From Papaver somniferum (lineage: Eukaryota > Streptophyta > Magnoliopsida > Ranunculales > Papaveraceae), in the NCBI RefSeq assembly GCF_003573695.1, contig NC_039363.1:127331302-127395301 (forward strand): DNA of 64,000 nt, written 5' to 3'. The position numbers and the translations under genes were made by a program. Under the pieces are notes generated by a model. It was not told the DNA's origin. It saw only the letters and a list, made by a program, of their open reading frames with translations, and did no database searches. Positions 23,258-34,659 of the stretch are shown piece after piece; the stretch's first letter is position 1; every line of letters begins with the position of its first letter.

Positions 23258-24277
23258 CCCTTGATGGTTGGGATTGTAGTGTCAACATGGCACTCAATCA
23301 ACTAAATGCGTCTTCAATATTACTGTCAGATTAACAGGTCAAGACTGGCTGACTCTAATGGGATCCAAGATTCAAGATTAAATAAGAGTCAAAATCCTGA
23401 TGTGATTTTCTTATGTGAAACCAAAAATGACTCCACAAAAATGAGTCAATATATGAGAAGATTCAGGTATCCTAATAATTGGATATACCCCTCTGCTGGT
23501 CTCTCTGGTGGCATATGTTTAATATGGAAGAGTGGTTTTAATCTTGAAATTGTAGATAATTCTGATAAAATGATAAATACTATAATTTCTTATGACCCTA
23601 GTAACCCTGAATTCCTGGTAACATTTCTCTATGGTTCTGTATACCATGAAGAGAAGTTAGAACAATGGGATTATATCAATCAGATTGGTGAGCAGGCGAA
23701 TCTGCCATGGGTTCTCACTGGTGACCTTAATATCACCATGTTTTCCCATGAGAGGTCTACCCTTACTAGCCCCACTACTGAAGAATTTCCTATTATCCAA
23801 CAAATAATTGATAGATCCGACTTACCTGATTTAGGTTTTGTGTGATATCAATTTACTTGGTCTAATAGGCAGTCTGGCAATGACAATATTCGAGCTAGAT
23901 TGGATAGGGCTTTAGTAAATGGTTTGTGGCTGAGTCATTTTATTAACTCCAAAGTTTTTCATATCGACTCAATAGGTTCAGACCATATACCAATAATCTT
24001 GGTGACAAATACTAACTCTCATCAAGGGAAAAGACCCTATAGATACTGTAAATGTTGGTTTAGTGACTCTTCCTCTCATTCTGTTATTAAAAATGCCTTT
24101 TCCATTTCTGTTAGAGGGTCTCATGCGTTTCAGTTTGTTAACAAATTAAAAAATGTTAAGGTTGATTTAAAAAATTGGAACATTCCTCATTTTGGTAACA
24201 TTGATCATAAAGTTAGAACTCTTGGTTCTCAACTTCAGGATCTGAATAATCAATCTAATACTATTCAGAACCTTTAG
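23258..24277 (+). pseudogene. LINE-B endonuclease domain
   Basis: The frame 23306-23845 has DVIFLCETKND with the metal-binding E, LSGGICLIWK, VLTGDLNITM (GDxN signature) and ends at a TGA after LPDLGFV. The downstream frame 23900-24277 has RLDRALVNGLW and GSDHIPIIL with the catalytic SDH. These are the standard blocks of plant L1 ORF2 endonucleases. A frameshift near 23335 separates the start from the rest. Confidence 0.78.
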
Positions 24278-24403
24278 GCTATCAAGCAAGTTGAGTTACA
24301 ATTAGAGCATTGGAAAAAAATCCAAGAGGACTTCTATGCTCAAAAGTCTAGAGTCGAGTACATAAAGGGTCATGATAGAAATACTAGCTTATACCACAAT
24401 TAT

Positions 24404-25690
24404 GTGAATAGTAGAAGACATTTCAACCACATCAGTTCCCTCAAATTTAACAATGGAAAATGGTCTAAGGATAGGTTACAACTTGAAGACCTATTAGTCA
24501 ATCATTTTAGTTCAATTGGTACCACCTCTAATCCTTATAGGAATAAAAATGTCTTGAATTGCATAAATCCTTGTATAACTAATGAGGACAATGACAAATT
24601 ACTGAGTCCCATTACTTTACAGGAAGTTAGAGATACAATTAAACAAATGGAACCATGGTCTTCCCCAGGCCCTGATGGTTTTCCACCAGGTTTCTACAAA
24701 CAGAACATGGAGTTGGTTGAAACTGAAGTGTTTAAAATGGTTTAAAGTTTTTTCCAGTCTAAACACTTGCTGAAAGAAATGAACCACACATTTCTATCTC
24801 TAATTCCTAAAGTCAACAATCCGGTTTCCCTTGCTGACTTTAGGCCAATCTCTTTATGCAATACTAGTTACAAAATAATCTCTAAGATTATTGTTAATAG
24901 AATGAAACCACTATTAGGAAAAATAATATCACCTTTTTCAATCTTCATATGTTCCTAACAGGAATACACAGAACAAATTGATAATTGCCCATGAATTAGT
25001 GCATTCTATGAAGACTAGAAAGAAAAAAGATAAACGTGGTATTATGGGGCTCAAATTAGATATGTCCAAGGCATTTGATAGGGTTGAATGGACTTTTTTA
25101 ATTGATGTTCTCAAATGCTTTGGTTTTTCTGATTCGTGATGTGATATAATTTATCAATGTATTAGCACTACTAGTATTTCTATCTTACTTAATGGCTCAC
25201 CTTGTCAGGATTATAAGCCTAGCAGAGGTCTAAGACAAGGCGATCCGTTATCCCCATATTTGTTCATTTTATGTACGGAATCATTTTCTAGATATTTGTT
25301 GCATGCTGAACAATGTCATCTCGTTCATGGGTTTAAAGTCACCAAAGAGGCTTCTAGTATTTCACACTTACTATTTGCTGACGACTGTCTTTTGTTCACT
25401 AAAGCCTCCCACGATGAGGCTAGTAACTTAATGTCACTCATTAAAGACTTTAGTCTCATCTCTGGCCAAGTGATAAACTTCCAAAAATCTGGATGCTTCT
25501 TTAGCAAGAATGTTCATCCAGATCATTGTGTCTCTCTCATTAGATCACTTAATGTTAACAAAAAATTTCTGAATGAGAAATATTTAGGCATTCCTTTATT
25601 CCCAAAACGATCTAAGAATGATACCTTCTCGTACCTTGCTGATCATTTTGATACGGGAGTTGCCAAATGGAAAGGAAAACATTTATCTTA
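24404..25690 (+). pseudogene. LINE-B reverse transcriptase
   Basis: Consecutive open pieces carry the RT blocks: MEPWSSPGPDGFPPGFYK (24404-24745), LSLIPKVNNPVSLADFRPIS and CNTSYKIISKII (24767-24958), MSKAFDRVEW (about 25060), GLRQGDPLSPYLFIL (about 25230) and SHLLFADDCLLF (25260-25691), with the intact FADD catalytic site. Stops at 24743, 24956 and about 25138 break the frame. Confidence 0.82.
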
Positions 25691-25887
25691 ATGTGGTAGG
25701 TCTGTGATGGTCAATAATGTCTTAAATTCCTCTCCCATTTACCACATAAATTCTTTCCTGCTACCAGAAAATGTTATCCATAATATGGAGCAATCCCAAA
25801 GAGATTTTTGGTGAGGAAAAAAATTCTAATGGTGGGTTTTATCCTAGAAAATGGGAGAGAATATGTACTCACAAAATGAGAGGTGGA

Positions 25888-26466
25888 TGTTGGATATTTT
25901 CAAGGTTTGCCTCTACGCAGAGTTATACGGTGATCGACCTGATCGGTCAGGTCGTGGGGGTCTAGGGGCAACGCCCCCTAGCAGAGTCCGAGACAGCGTC
26001 TCGTGGAATTTTTTTTCTGGTTTTACTTTGTAAAACCTAGAAGTTTCCATTCAAAATTGAACATACACGTCTCTTCCCATAAGCTACCATTAATGGCTTT
26101 TGGAAGCGTCTGTTGGTGATGAAACGACACTACCAACAGGCATGAATATCACTATAAGTAGCGAAGATGTTCTCCCATTCCAATACATCAAAAAACAATC
26201 TGTTTTCTTCTTCTCTAAAAAGCATCATCAGAACCTTATACAATGTGATTCTTGGTCTGGTCAAGGAAGTACAATCCTTGAATTCGATTACGGTGTTAGG
26301 GATTCATTGAATCCTGAAGGCATAATTCGAGAGACCTTTTGTACTCGCCAAATTTATTGGGAAAGGTCGAATTATTGTCTAAAAGAATCGAAAGAGCCTT
26401 GAAGTCAGGGGTACACCATTTTATGTTTCTGTTTTCATCCTCTTGTTTAACCCAAAATTTCCAACA
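25888..26466. mobile_element. 579-bp solo LTR inside LINE-B
   Basis: Begins TGTTGGATATTTTC and ends AATTTCCAACA. GTGGA (25883-25887) and ATGGA (26467-26471) flank it as a 5-bp duplication with one mismatch. Removing it joins MRGG to FGFRNLRHTN, as expected for LINE ORF2. It holds a GC-rich hairpin (GGGGGTCTAGGGGCAACGCC at about 25957) of a kind often seen in short plant LTRs. Orientation and family are unclear because the ends are symmetrical. Confidence 0.78.
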
Positions 26467-26471
26467 ATGGA

Positions 26472-27401
26472 TTTGGGTTTAGAAACCTCAGGCACACTAA
26501 TGCATCTCTTCTTGCAAAAACTGCGTGGTTGCTTATCCATTCTCCTGACGAGCTGTGGTTTAAGATCTTGAAATGCAAATATTTCAAGAACTGCCACCCT
26601 TTGCATCATAAGAATATTAGGAAGTCTTCTTGGGTATGGAAGAGTATTTGTCATGGTCTGAATATAGTTAACCAGAATGCTATTTTGGAAGTCAGAAACG
26701 GAGTCAATATTCATGCATTTTTAGATAATTGGATTCCCAACATGTCTTCTCCTTTATGCTTGACGAACCCTAATCCTTATATATGTGTGGATAGCTTTAT
26801 ATATAATGATACCAAAAATTGGATTCCAGTTCTTGTTAAAGCCTACTTCACACAAGAAAACAGTCAGAAAATCTTGAGTATTAGAATACCCATGACTGGC
26901 CAAGACAGATTAATTTTTCCTTTTACCAAAAACGGCACCTTTACCGTTAAGTCAGCTTATAAATTATTGGCAGGTGACCTTCCTGTAGTTGGTTCAAATT
27001 CCCAAGTTAATCCCATCTATAAGAGTCTTTGGAAATCTCCCATTTTTCCGAAGATCCATCTTTTCTTGTGGAAATGTATAGAAGGTATTCTACCCACTAA
27101 GAATAGACTGTTTGTCTCTAGTCTTAATCAGGATACCACTTGTACTATGTGTGATCTGAATACCGCTGAAACAGTTGAGCATCTTATTCTTCATTGTCCT
27201 TTTTCGAAATATTTTTGGGCTTATTTGCCTTTTGGAAATCTTGTACTTCAAGAGTCTGCTACTGTTGCCAATATTTATGATTGGATTGATAAATATCTTT
27301 CGACTAGTCGTGATCTCTGCTGCTCTGTTTTAACCACTGCTTGGTGTATATGGAGGGATAGGTCCTTTCATATCTTTCAACAAAATCTCTTAATACTTTG
27401 A
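26472..27401 (+). pseudogene. LINE-B post-RT and zf-RVT region
   Basis: Reads GFRNLRHTNASLLAKTAWL, then KSSWVWKSI, NGTFTVKSAYKLLAG, LWKSPIFPKIHLFLWKCI, and a zinc-binding cluster with CTMCDLNTAETVEHLILHCP. This is the longest intact frame of the element (290 codons from 26529). The domain order is that of plant L1 ORF2. Confidence 0.8.
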
Positions 27402-27479
27402 GTACTGTTAGACTAGCTAAGAGACTGATTAATGATACTACAGATCTTCTAGTCCCAGGTTAGTCTAATAACCAACCTC

Positions 27480-27976
27480 CTACTATTGATGAACATGTTG
27501 CTCCTTCCAATATAGATCTTCCTCGAGACTGTCATATTGTCTACTGTGATGCTTCCCATGACAATGATACTAACAGATCTGGTATTGTTATTATCATTTT
27601 TAATCAAGCAGGAGAATGCAAAGGATGCAAGACAAACTCAGGCCACGCCATGAATCCGTAAGAATCTGAATGTTTAGCTTTACTTGAAGCTGTGAAGTGG
27701 GTCAAAGATAGAGGTTACAGTACCATCTGTCTCAGAAGTGATGCGAAGAATGCTATTTCTTTTTTTAATAACAGTATTGACCAAATTAGCTGGGTCAATC
27801 ATTCAATCTTAGAGGATTGTCTCTTTCTCCTTAGTAATTTTGATTATGCAAAAACTGAGTATGTTAGTAGGAATTTTAATGGGTTGGCTGATAAAGCAGC
27901 TAAATATAGTAGGAGATACAATGTATCAGGTGAATGGTTGGACAGAAATCCACCATTCCACCTAACTCTGATGTAA
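27480..27976 (+). pseudogene. LINE-B RNase H domain
   Basis: HIVYCDASHDNDTNRSG holds the first catalytic D. After a TAA at about 27660 come ESECLALLEAVKW with the E, CLRSDAKNAISFF with the second D, and VSRNFNGLADKAAKYS with the final D. The frame ends at 27976, 35 bases before the poly-A run. Confidence 0.8.
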
Positions 27977-28022
27977 TCTTCACTTTATTAATTTATCCTT
28001 CTTTTCTAGCAAAAAAAAAAAA

Positions 28023-28277
28023 GAAGTTTAATTGATACATCAAGCAAGTCTCAACATATACCTCTTTTTGGTTAGATGCAACGAAATGATTAATATACAT
28101 ATATGTGTTATGTTTATAAAATTTGGATAAAAAATAGCTCGGAAAGATACTATGATATTTCAACAAGAATCTCCCCGAGATAAAGTTGTACCAGTACCCC
28201 GTCCCAACCGAGAAGGATATAAATCCTATTGACTACGTCGATTCTAGCGTTCTCTTCACTCTCGCCGAACCTAAGCT
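28023..28277. other. Unassigned spacer after LINE-B
   Basis: About 250 bp with no ORF and no match to other parts of the window that I can see. Confidence 0.4.
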
Positions 28278-28500
28278 TCCTGGGATTTTCTTCCTTTAGC
28301 TATTAAGGAATAACTTTGAACAATTAAATAAATAAACATTCACATCACGTGTTCAAAGCATGTCGACATCCTTACTTTGTAAGTTCTCTTTCACACTTAC
28401 AACCTTGAAACCGATCTGCCACACTTCCAAACAAGTTTATAATTGGTTCATCTGACTTTCAAGAGCTATGTGATTGATCAAACAAATATTCAATCACAAT
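28278..28500 (-). repeat. LTR2 fragment, minus strand
   Basis: Closely matches 30465-30685 in the 3' LTR of the LTR2 element, including AACTTTGAACAATTAAA and GCATGTCGACATCC. Truncated on both sides. Confidence 0.75.
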
Positions 28501-28680
28501 CGGGCTCGCGAATTCCTATTTGTTTGATTGCAGATTGAATTGAGAAATCGTGATACAAACTCTTGGATATATTTTCATTAATTGATTCTGACTGTCTAGT
28601 TAATTCTCTTGGAATTATATTGGAGTTGTCCATACAGATTGCTAAACGAAATATTGGGTGTGGTAGACCCCCGTTTTTCA
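28501..28680 (+). repeat. 3' end of an LTR1 copy
   Basis: Resembles 2540-2704, with the ending GTCCATACAGATTGCTAA...CCCCCGTTTTTCA. It abuts the LTR2 fragment head-on, so one of them was cut by a rearrangement or insertion. Confidence 0.7.
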
Positions 28681-29010
28681 ATTCGTAAATGTTTCAAACT
28701 GATTATTAGAGAGATATAGAACTAATGTAAATCTGGATACAGGACAGTACACATACCAACTTACTAACTGGCACAACTGTTATAGGTCCGGAGCCATAGT
28801 ACATTACCCAGCGCACGTACCGGCGTAGCTATAGTTCGGCAACGACTTTTGGTACACATACCGAGTATGCAAACCTAAAAAGTCCGTTGACTCGTGAACT
28901 CAGGATGGATCACATACCTAATATGCATACCGAAAAAAGTTTTTTAGACTCCTGAACTGGTTTTGTCTTAAGGGTATACAACCCCGGTACACGTACCATG
29001 ACAAAATAAC
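28681..29010 (-). other. Unresolved LTR-like sequence beside a Copia fragment
   Basis: Rich in short repeats such as GTACACATACC and GTACACGTACC, a texture also seen in LTR1 near 980-1100. It probably belongs to the 3' end of the Copia element whose RNase H lies at 29011-29528, but I find no clear LTR boundary. Confidence 0.35.
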
Positions 29011-29528
29011 TCACGAACTGGAAAGTAAGTACGCGTACTTACCAAGTCGAATATTTTCAGATGCATCAGAATTATTTCTATGAGATAATCTGCATTTGAA
29101 CAACTCTTTAAAAACACATGTAGACATACTCTCAGGATTCCACAATAGTGGGGCTGATTGTGCCATTAGGATGACACCAATAGACTGCCGTAAGTGTTGA
29201 AATGTAGCAGTGTCTAATGGTTTGGTAAGAATATCAACCAATTTTTGTTAGGAAGGCACAAATTCAATATTTATGATACCATTTTCATAGAGATCTCGAA
29301 TAAAATGGTACCTTATATCAATGTGCTTTGTTCTTGAGTGCTCAACGGGATTCTCAGTGATTCGAATCGCACTAGAGTTATCACAAAATATCTTCATTAT
29401 TCCTGTATCAATTCCATAATCCGCCAACATTTGTTTCATCCATAGAAGTTGAGTACAACATGAGCAAACAACAATATATTCTGCTTCACATGTGGACAAG
29501 GATTGTGAATTTTCTTGCTATGCCAAGC
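29011..29528 (-). pseudogene. Copia pol fragment: RNase H end
   Basis: The frame 29499-29248 reads LSTCEAEYIVVCSCCTQLLWMKQML, then IFCDNSSAIRITENPVEHSRTKHIDIRYHFIRD, the hallmark Ty1/Copia RNase H with the catalytic E and the CDN motif. The frame 29241-29011 gives the pol terminus VDILTKPLDTATFQHLRQSIGV, then runs on without a stop. Near 29520 SAWHSKK lies one frame away. Upstream pol is missing because a Gypsy-type LTR start joins at 29529. The ADYGID and KHIDIRYHFIRD spacing is typical of Sirevirus-like copies. Confidence 0.82.
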
Positions 29529-29648
29529 TGATAGGTGTCTAAAACACCTTAATATTTATCTATTGTTTATGCTTTGTTTGCTAAGTTTTCTTGTAAATTA
29601 TGTATCTTATGTGTGTTTTTGAGTGTTTAGGTATTTTGGAGTCATTAG
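29529..29648 (+). repeat. 5' start of a Gypsy-type LTR
   Basis: TGATAGGTGTCTAAAACACC resembles the start of the Gypsy-A and Gypsy-B LTRs (TGATAGACACA). It is cut at 29648, where LTR2 sequence begins. Confidence 0.55.
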
Positions 29649-31725
29649 CAAGGATAAACCGATTATTAATTGGATCCTCTTTTAACGAAACAAGTATTGT
29701 GCACACCAAAGATTATGAACTCACAAATCATAAATCTTCAATATCTTCTTCGTCTTCAAGTCTTCTTAGATCTTCAATATAAACCTGCACACAATCACTT
29801 GAATCTCTTGTGATCAATTACGCACAGAACGGAGTCCGTTAACAATGGATTATCACAAGATCGCCTTTAGAACTAACAACAGTCTAAAGATCCCCATCGA
29901 AAATCTGAACTAGTGTGAGTGAATCTTATATCAGAAGAGAAGATTCCCAAGCATAAACAAACTAGGTGAAATCATATTTCAACCACCGTTAGTCAATCAA
30001 ATCAACCGAAAACAAAAGATAAACCGCAATTATCTAGTTTCCCACCAACGGTACACGCTAGAGCTTATCAATACCAAATAATACTTTAAACTGAGCGGCC
30101 GTAACAGATTTCGCCCAATTAGGTTACTCTCCTCTCCGAATAGGCGGCTACACCAGTAACAACAACAAAAGAGGAAGTCTGTTGTTACGAAGGATTAGTT
30201 TGCTAGAAAGGAAAACTTCAAGTATTTATAGACAAGGAAGTTTGGACACCAGGAATTTCCAAAACCGAAAATATACTCAAGATATTCATTAAAGCACAAA
30301 TTCGGTTTCCATAATTCCTGGAAATGCTCTGTCCAAAAATAATGATTGAAATCTCTCGGAAAGTCAAATTAGTAAATGCACATTACTAATTCTTGTATTT
30401 CCCTACAAAATGAAATTAATAACCTTAATTAAAAGATTTTTAACTTACTTATGTTTCGATCCTGGGATTTTCTTTCTTTATCTATTAAGGAGTAACTTTG
30501 AACAATTAAAGAAATAAACATTCACAGCATGTGTTCAAAGCATGTCGACATCCTTACTTTGTAAGTTCTCTTTCACACTAACAACCTTGAAACCGATTTG
30601 CCACACTTCCAAACAAGTTTAGAATTGGTTCATCTGACTTTCAAGAACTATGTGATTGATCAAACAAACATTCAATCACAATCATGGGTTTAACGGTTCT
30701 ACCAAAACAAGTTTCGGTTCTACCTCCATGTGAGTATTGTGCATAGTCACACTAGATTTCCAAAATTCGGTTGACTAGGTACTAGGATTGGTTCCCCATA
30801 TATATATGGTATCTAACTTATATGTGTTGCACATGTCCATATGATCGGTTCCCCTTTGTCTAAAAACATGTTGCACATGTTCATAGGATCGGTTCCCCTT
30901 TCTGCTATAAACCTTGTTGCACCTCATACAAGGATCGGTTCCCCTTTGTGATGTACTTCACCTCTTACTAGGATCGGTTCCCTTTTCCCAAATTTGTTCA
31001 GACAAAACACAAACCGGATCATACCATCTCAGGTGATTACTTAAGATCGGTTTCACTATAAAAGTCATACCAATACATAAGTCGGGCCTTTGTGAATAGT
31101 TCTACCAAGAACACAAACAATTTGTGAGCGGTTATACTCAATCACACATATTGGTTGTTCATAAGATAAGGAATGAATAACAAAACCAATAACACCTGGA
31201 AATTTTATTTTCGGTTCACAAACAATTTTATGAACTTACTTCCTTAGAACACATGTAAAACATTGTTCCCTAGGATGAAATCCTCACCTCATACCCATAC
31301 ATAATCACAATAGCATTCAAATGATTATGGCGATGTCTTATCTACAAAGTTTAATGGTTAAGCAGTAAACCTCGTATTGTATTCCTTAATACTATGTCTA
31401 TCTAGAGTTCAAATATGCTTCGTAGTTTTGTTTTCAATATGCATGACTTGAAAGATACGTTAGGGAATGAAACAGTTCAAGTCAAATATCACTAACCTCA
31501 AGTGGAAGGATGATTGTTGTCGTTGTAGCTCCTTGCTTCTTCACATCTTCAAGACTTCGCAATACTTGTAACGTCTCATATCCTAATACTTTCAAGCTAA
31601 TCTATACGAAGTTGACTCTAGTACATAATCAAGCGACTCTTAACATGAGTTTTGATTCACTAAAATATGACAACCAAACTTGACATACCAACGCTTGGTG
31701 GGTTCAACCGAGCTATGTTCTAACA
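29649..31725 (-). repeat. 3' LTR of the LTR2 element (3' end missing)
   Basis: Matches 36083-38139 closely, starting TGTTAGAACATAGCTCGG at 31725. The final 750 bp of the LTR are absent and replaced by Gypsy-type LTR sequence at 29529-29648. A TATA motif is present at about 30220-30230. Confidence 0.82.
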
Positions 31726-32101
31726 ATCTCCCCCTTTGTCAATTTTAGTGACAAAACTCTTACATCATATGGATAAACAAATTACAAGAATTCATTACAC
31801 ATACGCTTGATTCCCGAATTCAAGAGCACAATAAACTACTTACATTCAATCCTTGAAAATGCCGTTGTTGACATTATAATAACAAAGATATTACTCCCCC
31901 TAAGGAAGATAGGTAGATATTCAATCCGCACGTCTTTGTTATACCAATTCATATGACATGTTACTCCCCCTTAGTTTGTGCTTTCACTCTTTCGTTTAGA
32001 TAAAACGTTTAAGCACCAATGTTCTTTTCCTTATCGATACCAATCAATATAAAATCAATGCCAGTATGACTTGTTTACTCCATATATTTCTCCCCCTTTT
32101 T
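31726..32101 (-). promoter_or_regulatory. Polypurine tract and repeated polypurine-like motifs
   Basis: On the minus strand GGGGGAG tracts are found at 31727-31737 (next to the LTR), 31891-31905, 31961-31974 and 32089-32101. Multiple polypurine tracts upstream of the 3' LTR have been reported for Sireviruses; here they support that assignment. Confidence 0.6.
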
Positions 32102-33552
32102 GTCACAAAATGACAAAGAAACGAAAAAATAAAGGACAACACGAAAAGAATCTTACAAATCTCAAAATAGACTTGCAATCTGTAGAGTTAGGCACGAGAG
32201 TTCCACACATCATGTTCTGATAACCAATATCAAAACCTAAACTACAAGTAGTTTTATTTTGATATGTTACCAAGGAAACAGTTGTCCAAAACAATTTTTC
32301 CAATTTAGTCTAGCAAAAAATCAACTAAGCACCTTAGTCCCTTTGCTAAGACGATTGTTCAAAAACAACCGCTTAATTCGATAAGACCAAAATAAAGATA
32401 ACTCTATTTTTCTCATCAGGTTCTAATTATCCATAAACTTAGACCTTTCCATTTTGAACAAGAAAAATACTAGGTTAGTTAACTAGCATTTCTTGTTAAG
32501 GCATTCGAGTAGACTTGAATAACCGAAACCTCACTTCGATAAGTCTAACTAAGATCAGAATTAACTTAGTTTATCTTATCCGGAGTCGAGTTGGACTAAA
32601 CAACTCATCCCGTACACTTTTTATTTCGTTAAGCCATAAATAATTCATACAAACCAACATAAATTAACTTGCATAATTGTTCACCTCAACCGGAAGCAAT
32701 TGAAACAACATAGACATTAAAAGCACCGCAATTGCACCGAAATTTTGTAAGCCTAAACAATTGATACCACAAAATAAAGCAAGATAACAATAGTTTTTCT
32801 TAACCGGAACCAATTGAATCACACACATCCACACACACATCATGGAATAAACATCAATTGTGCGGAAATTTTGTTAAGAAAAAGCAATAAATATATATAA
32901 TATAAACTCAGGCTTTTCTTAAGCAGGAAAACAATTAACTAACAAGATTTTTACCTCAAATTTCGCATCCACTTCTCTAATATGATTGCATATTCGTCCA
33001 GGGAGAATTGATGTCGAAATATCATCATGTTGTCATCCTTATACAAAAACAAAATAATAACAACAACCAACCTTTACCAGAGAAAGGTTGAAAATTGGTT
33101 TTAACAATTGCAAGCAAAAGTTGAAAACCATCGAAACACATATGCTTTTGTGCTAAACCAAAAACGATTCAACATATTGTGACTTTTTCACATATTGTTT
33201 CTACCAGAACCCCTCATGATTCTTTGATAAAGCCTACCAACATGGGCAAGAACTTAATCCTGCTAAACCAAAAAGTCACCCAAACCACAAGAGTTCCTAA
33301 TATATGGGATCGAATATTAAGGTAGTAAAAACGAAATCAAACATCCCATAAATATACATAGCAATAAGATAAAAACATTCAAACACAGGCTATGTAAACT
33401 GAAAACTATCACAAGAAAAATTACCAATCAAATAATTTTATTCATAATAGACCAATACAATCATTGAAAGAAATCAAAAATTGATGTCTATTTTTCTAGA
33501 TTAAGTAATACAGCAAATATCTTAATCTCTAGTAACCTTCAGATAGGTGTTT
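32102..33552 (-). other. Non-coding internal part of the LTR2 element
   Basis: A-rich sequence without a coding frame of note. A 66-codon frame at 32303-32103 has no recognisable motif. Confidence 0.45.
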
Positions 33553-34017
33553 TCAAAGATCATCTTCAATTTCCTCAAATTTTTCAGGATCTTCATCAAC
33601 AACATCTCGACTGATATCTCGGATTCTACACACATTACCTTGGTTATGTTCACAGGATAAAGCATTAACCTTTTGATTAATATTCCGAGCATACTCCCTA
33701 TTACCGATTCCAAGTTTAATCAGTTTTCTTTGGTTACGGATAACAGTTCTTAGTAATGCTGCCTGTTTATGATGACTTTCGATGGTGCTGGGGAGGACTT
33801 GTCGAAGATTGATTATATCAACCTTAGCATCCAAACTGTTTTGGACAAGGAGATGAGTCATATCTTCCTTTTCATTATAGATTTTTTCACAACCAGATTT
33901 ATTGAAGGTATTATCAAGATGAACACTTTCCTTAGAAGTCATTCCACTCAAGGCTTTTAGAAGTTGTGCTTGAGATCTGGTTTGAGAATACATCCTTTTG
34001 TATAAGTTCTCAGACAC
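33553..34017 (-). CDS. Hypothetical ORF in the LTR2 element, 154 codons
   Basis: Encodes a charged, helix-rich product (MSENLYKRMYSQTRSQAQLL..., RNQRKLIKLGIGNREYARNI...), ending in an acidic tail (EDPEKFEEIEDDL). It is in the same reading frame as the two ORFs upstream (34660-35286), so it is probably the C-terminal part of one larger ancestral gene. It does not look like gag, protease, integrase or RT. One possibility is a structural or envelope-like protein, as some Sireviruses carry an extra ORF near the 3' end; this is inference. Confidence 0.4.
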   Translation of the reverse strand: MSENLYKRMYSQTRSQAQLLKALSGMTSKESVHLDNTFNKSGCEKIYNEKEDMTHLLVQNSLDAKVDIINLRQVLPSTIESHHKQAALLRTVIRNQRKLIKLGIGNREYARNINQKVNALSCEHNQGNVCRIRDISRDVVDEDPEKFEEIEDDL

Positions 34018-34659
34018 GTTGAGTAACCTTTAACACATTCTAAACATAGATATCAGCTTTAAATAAATAATTCTGACAAGATTTAAAAATATTTTCGCCT
34101 CTAATGTGTTACAGAAACACTATATTCTCCAAAGAGATTATCTACAAAATCGATATCAAGAGATACTTCAAAATGACCACTCAAATCCTCTTTACACAAG
34201 TTGTTGTAAGACAACCTTTATACACATAAGAATGATTAAAGTATACTTAAGGTAGATTGTGTATTTTCTCTATATTGAATAAGAGATGTTCGTAGGATTC
34301 TGATTGCCCACGTATATGTGCTTCCTTATATCCGAATATTGGGAAACATAAGGATGCACATTCTAATGCGATTAAGCATTAGGATGAGGAACTTCCTCAT
34401 CAAATACCTTTAAACGAGACTCTTCCTCCTTTTTCTTAGGAGAATTATTATGTTCCTTTTCTTGGGTTTTGATTCCATCCTCTTGGTTAGGAAAGTTGCG
34501 AGATGCAATATCCTCAATTACATCTTGTACCCAGGATGGTATTTTCTTTGAACTTGAACCCGTCCGTTCTAGATCTGCCAGTCGGCAGTATGCTAATGTC
34601 TATTATTCAAGACATTCTATACGTCCTCATAAGGTATTCATTCCTTGTTGGAAGTATTT
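34018..34659 (-). other. Broken middle part of the same coding region
   Basis: Pieces of coding character survive in one frame (VIEDIASRNFPNQEDG, then a lysine/glutamate-rich run), but stops are frequent. Confidence 0.3.

Larger units (their letters stand above)
23258..28022 (+). mobile_element. LINE-B: degenerate L1-type non-LTR retrotransposon
   Basis: Endonuclease, RT, zf-RVT and RNase H regions follow in order on the plus strand, ending with a poly-A run at 28011-28022. The coding region has at least seven stops or frameshifts, and a 579-bp solo LTR interrupts it. The 5' end is not certain: the first endonuclease residues (WDCSVNMALNQL, cf. the usual WNCRG) begin near 23262. I could not find a target-site duplication. 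Confidence 0.8.

Noticed and set aside
25930..26130. Possible organelle-derived insertion, suggested by the GC-rich hairpin
   Set aside because: The segment lies inside a unit with LTR ends and a 5-bp duplication, so a solo LTR explains it; I recognise no organelle gene.
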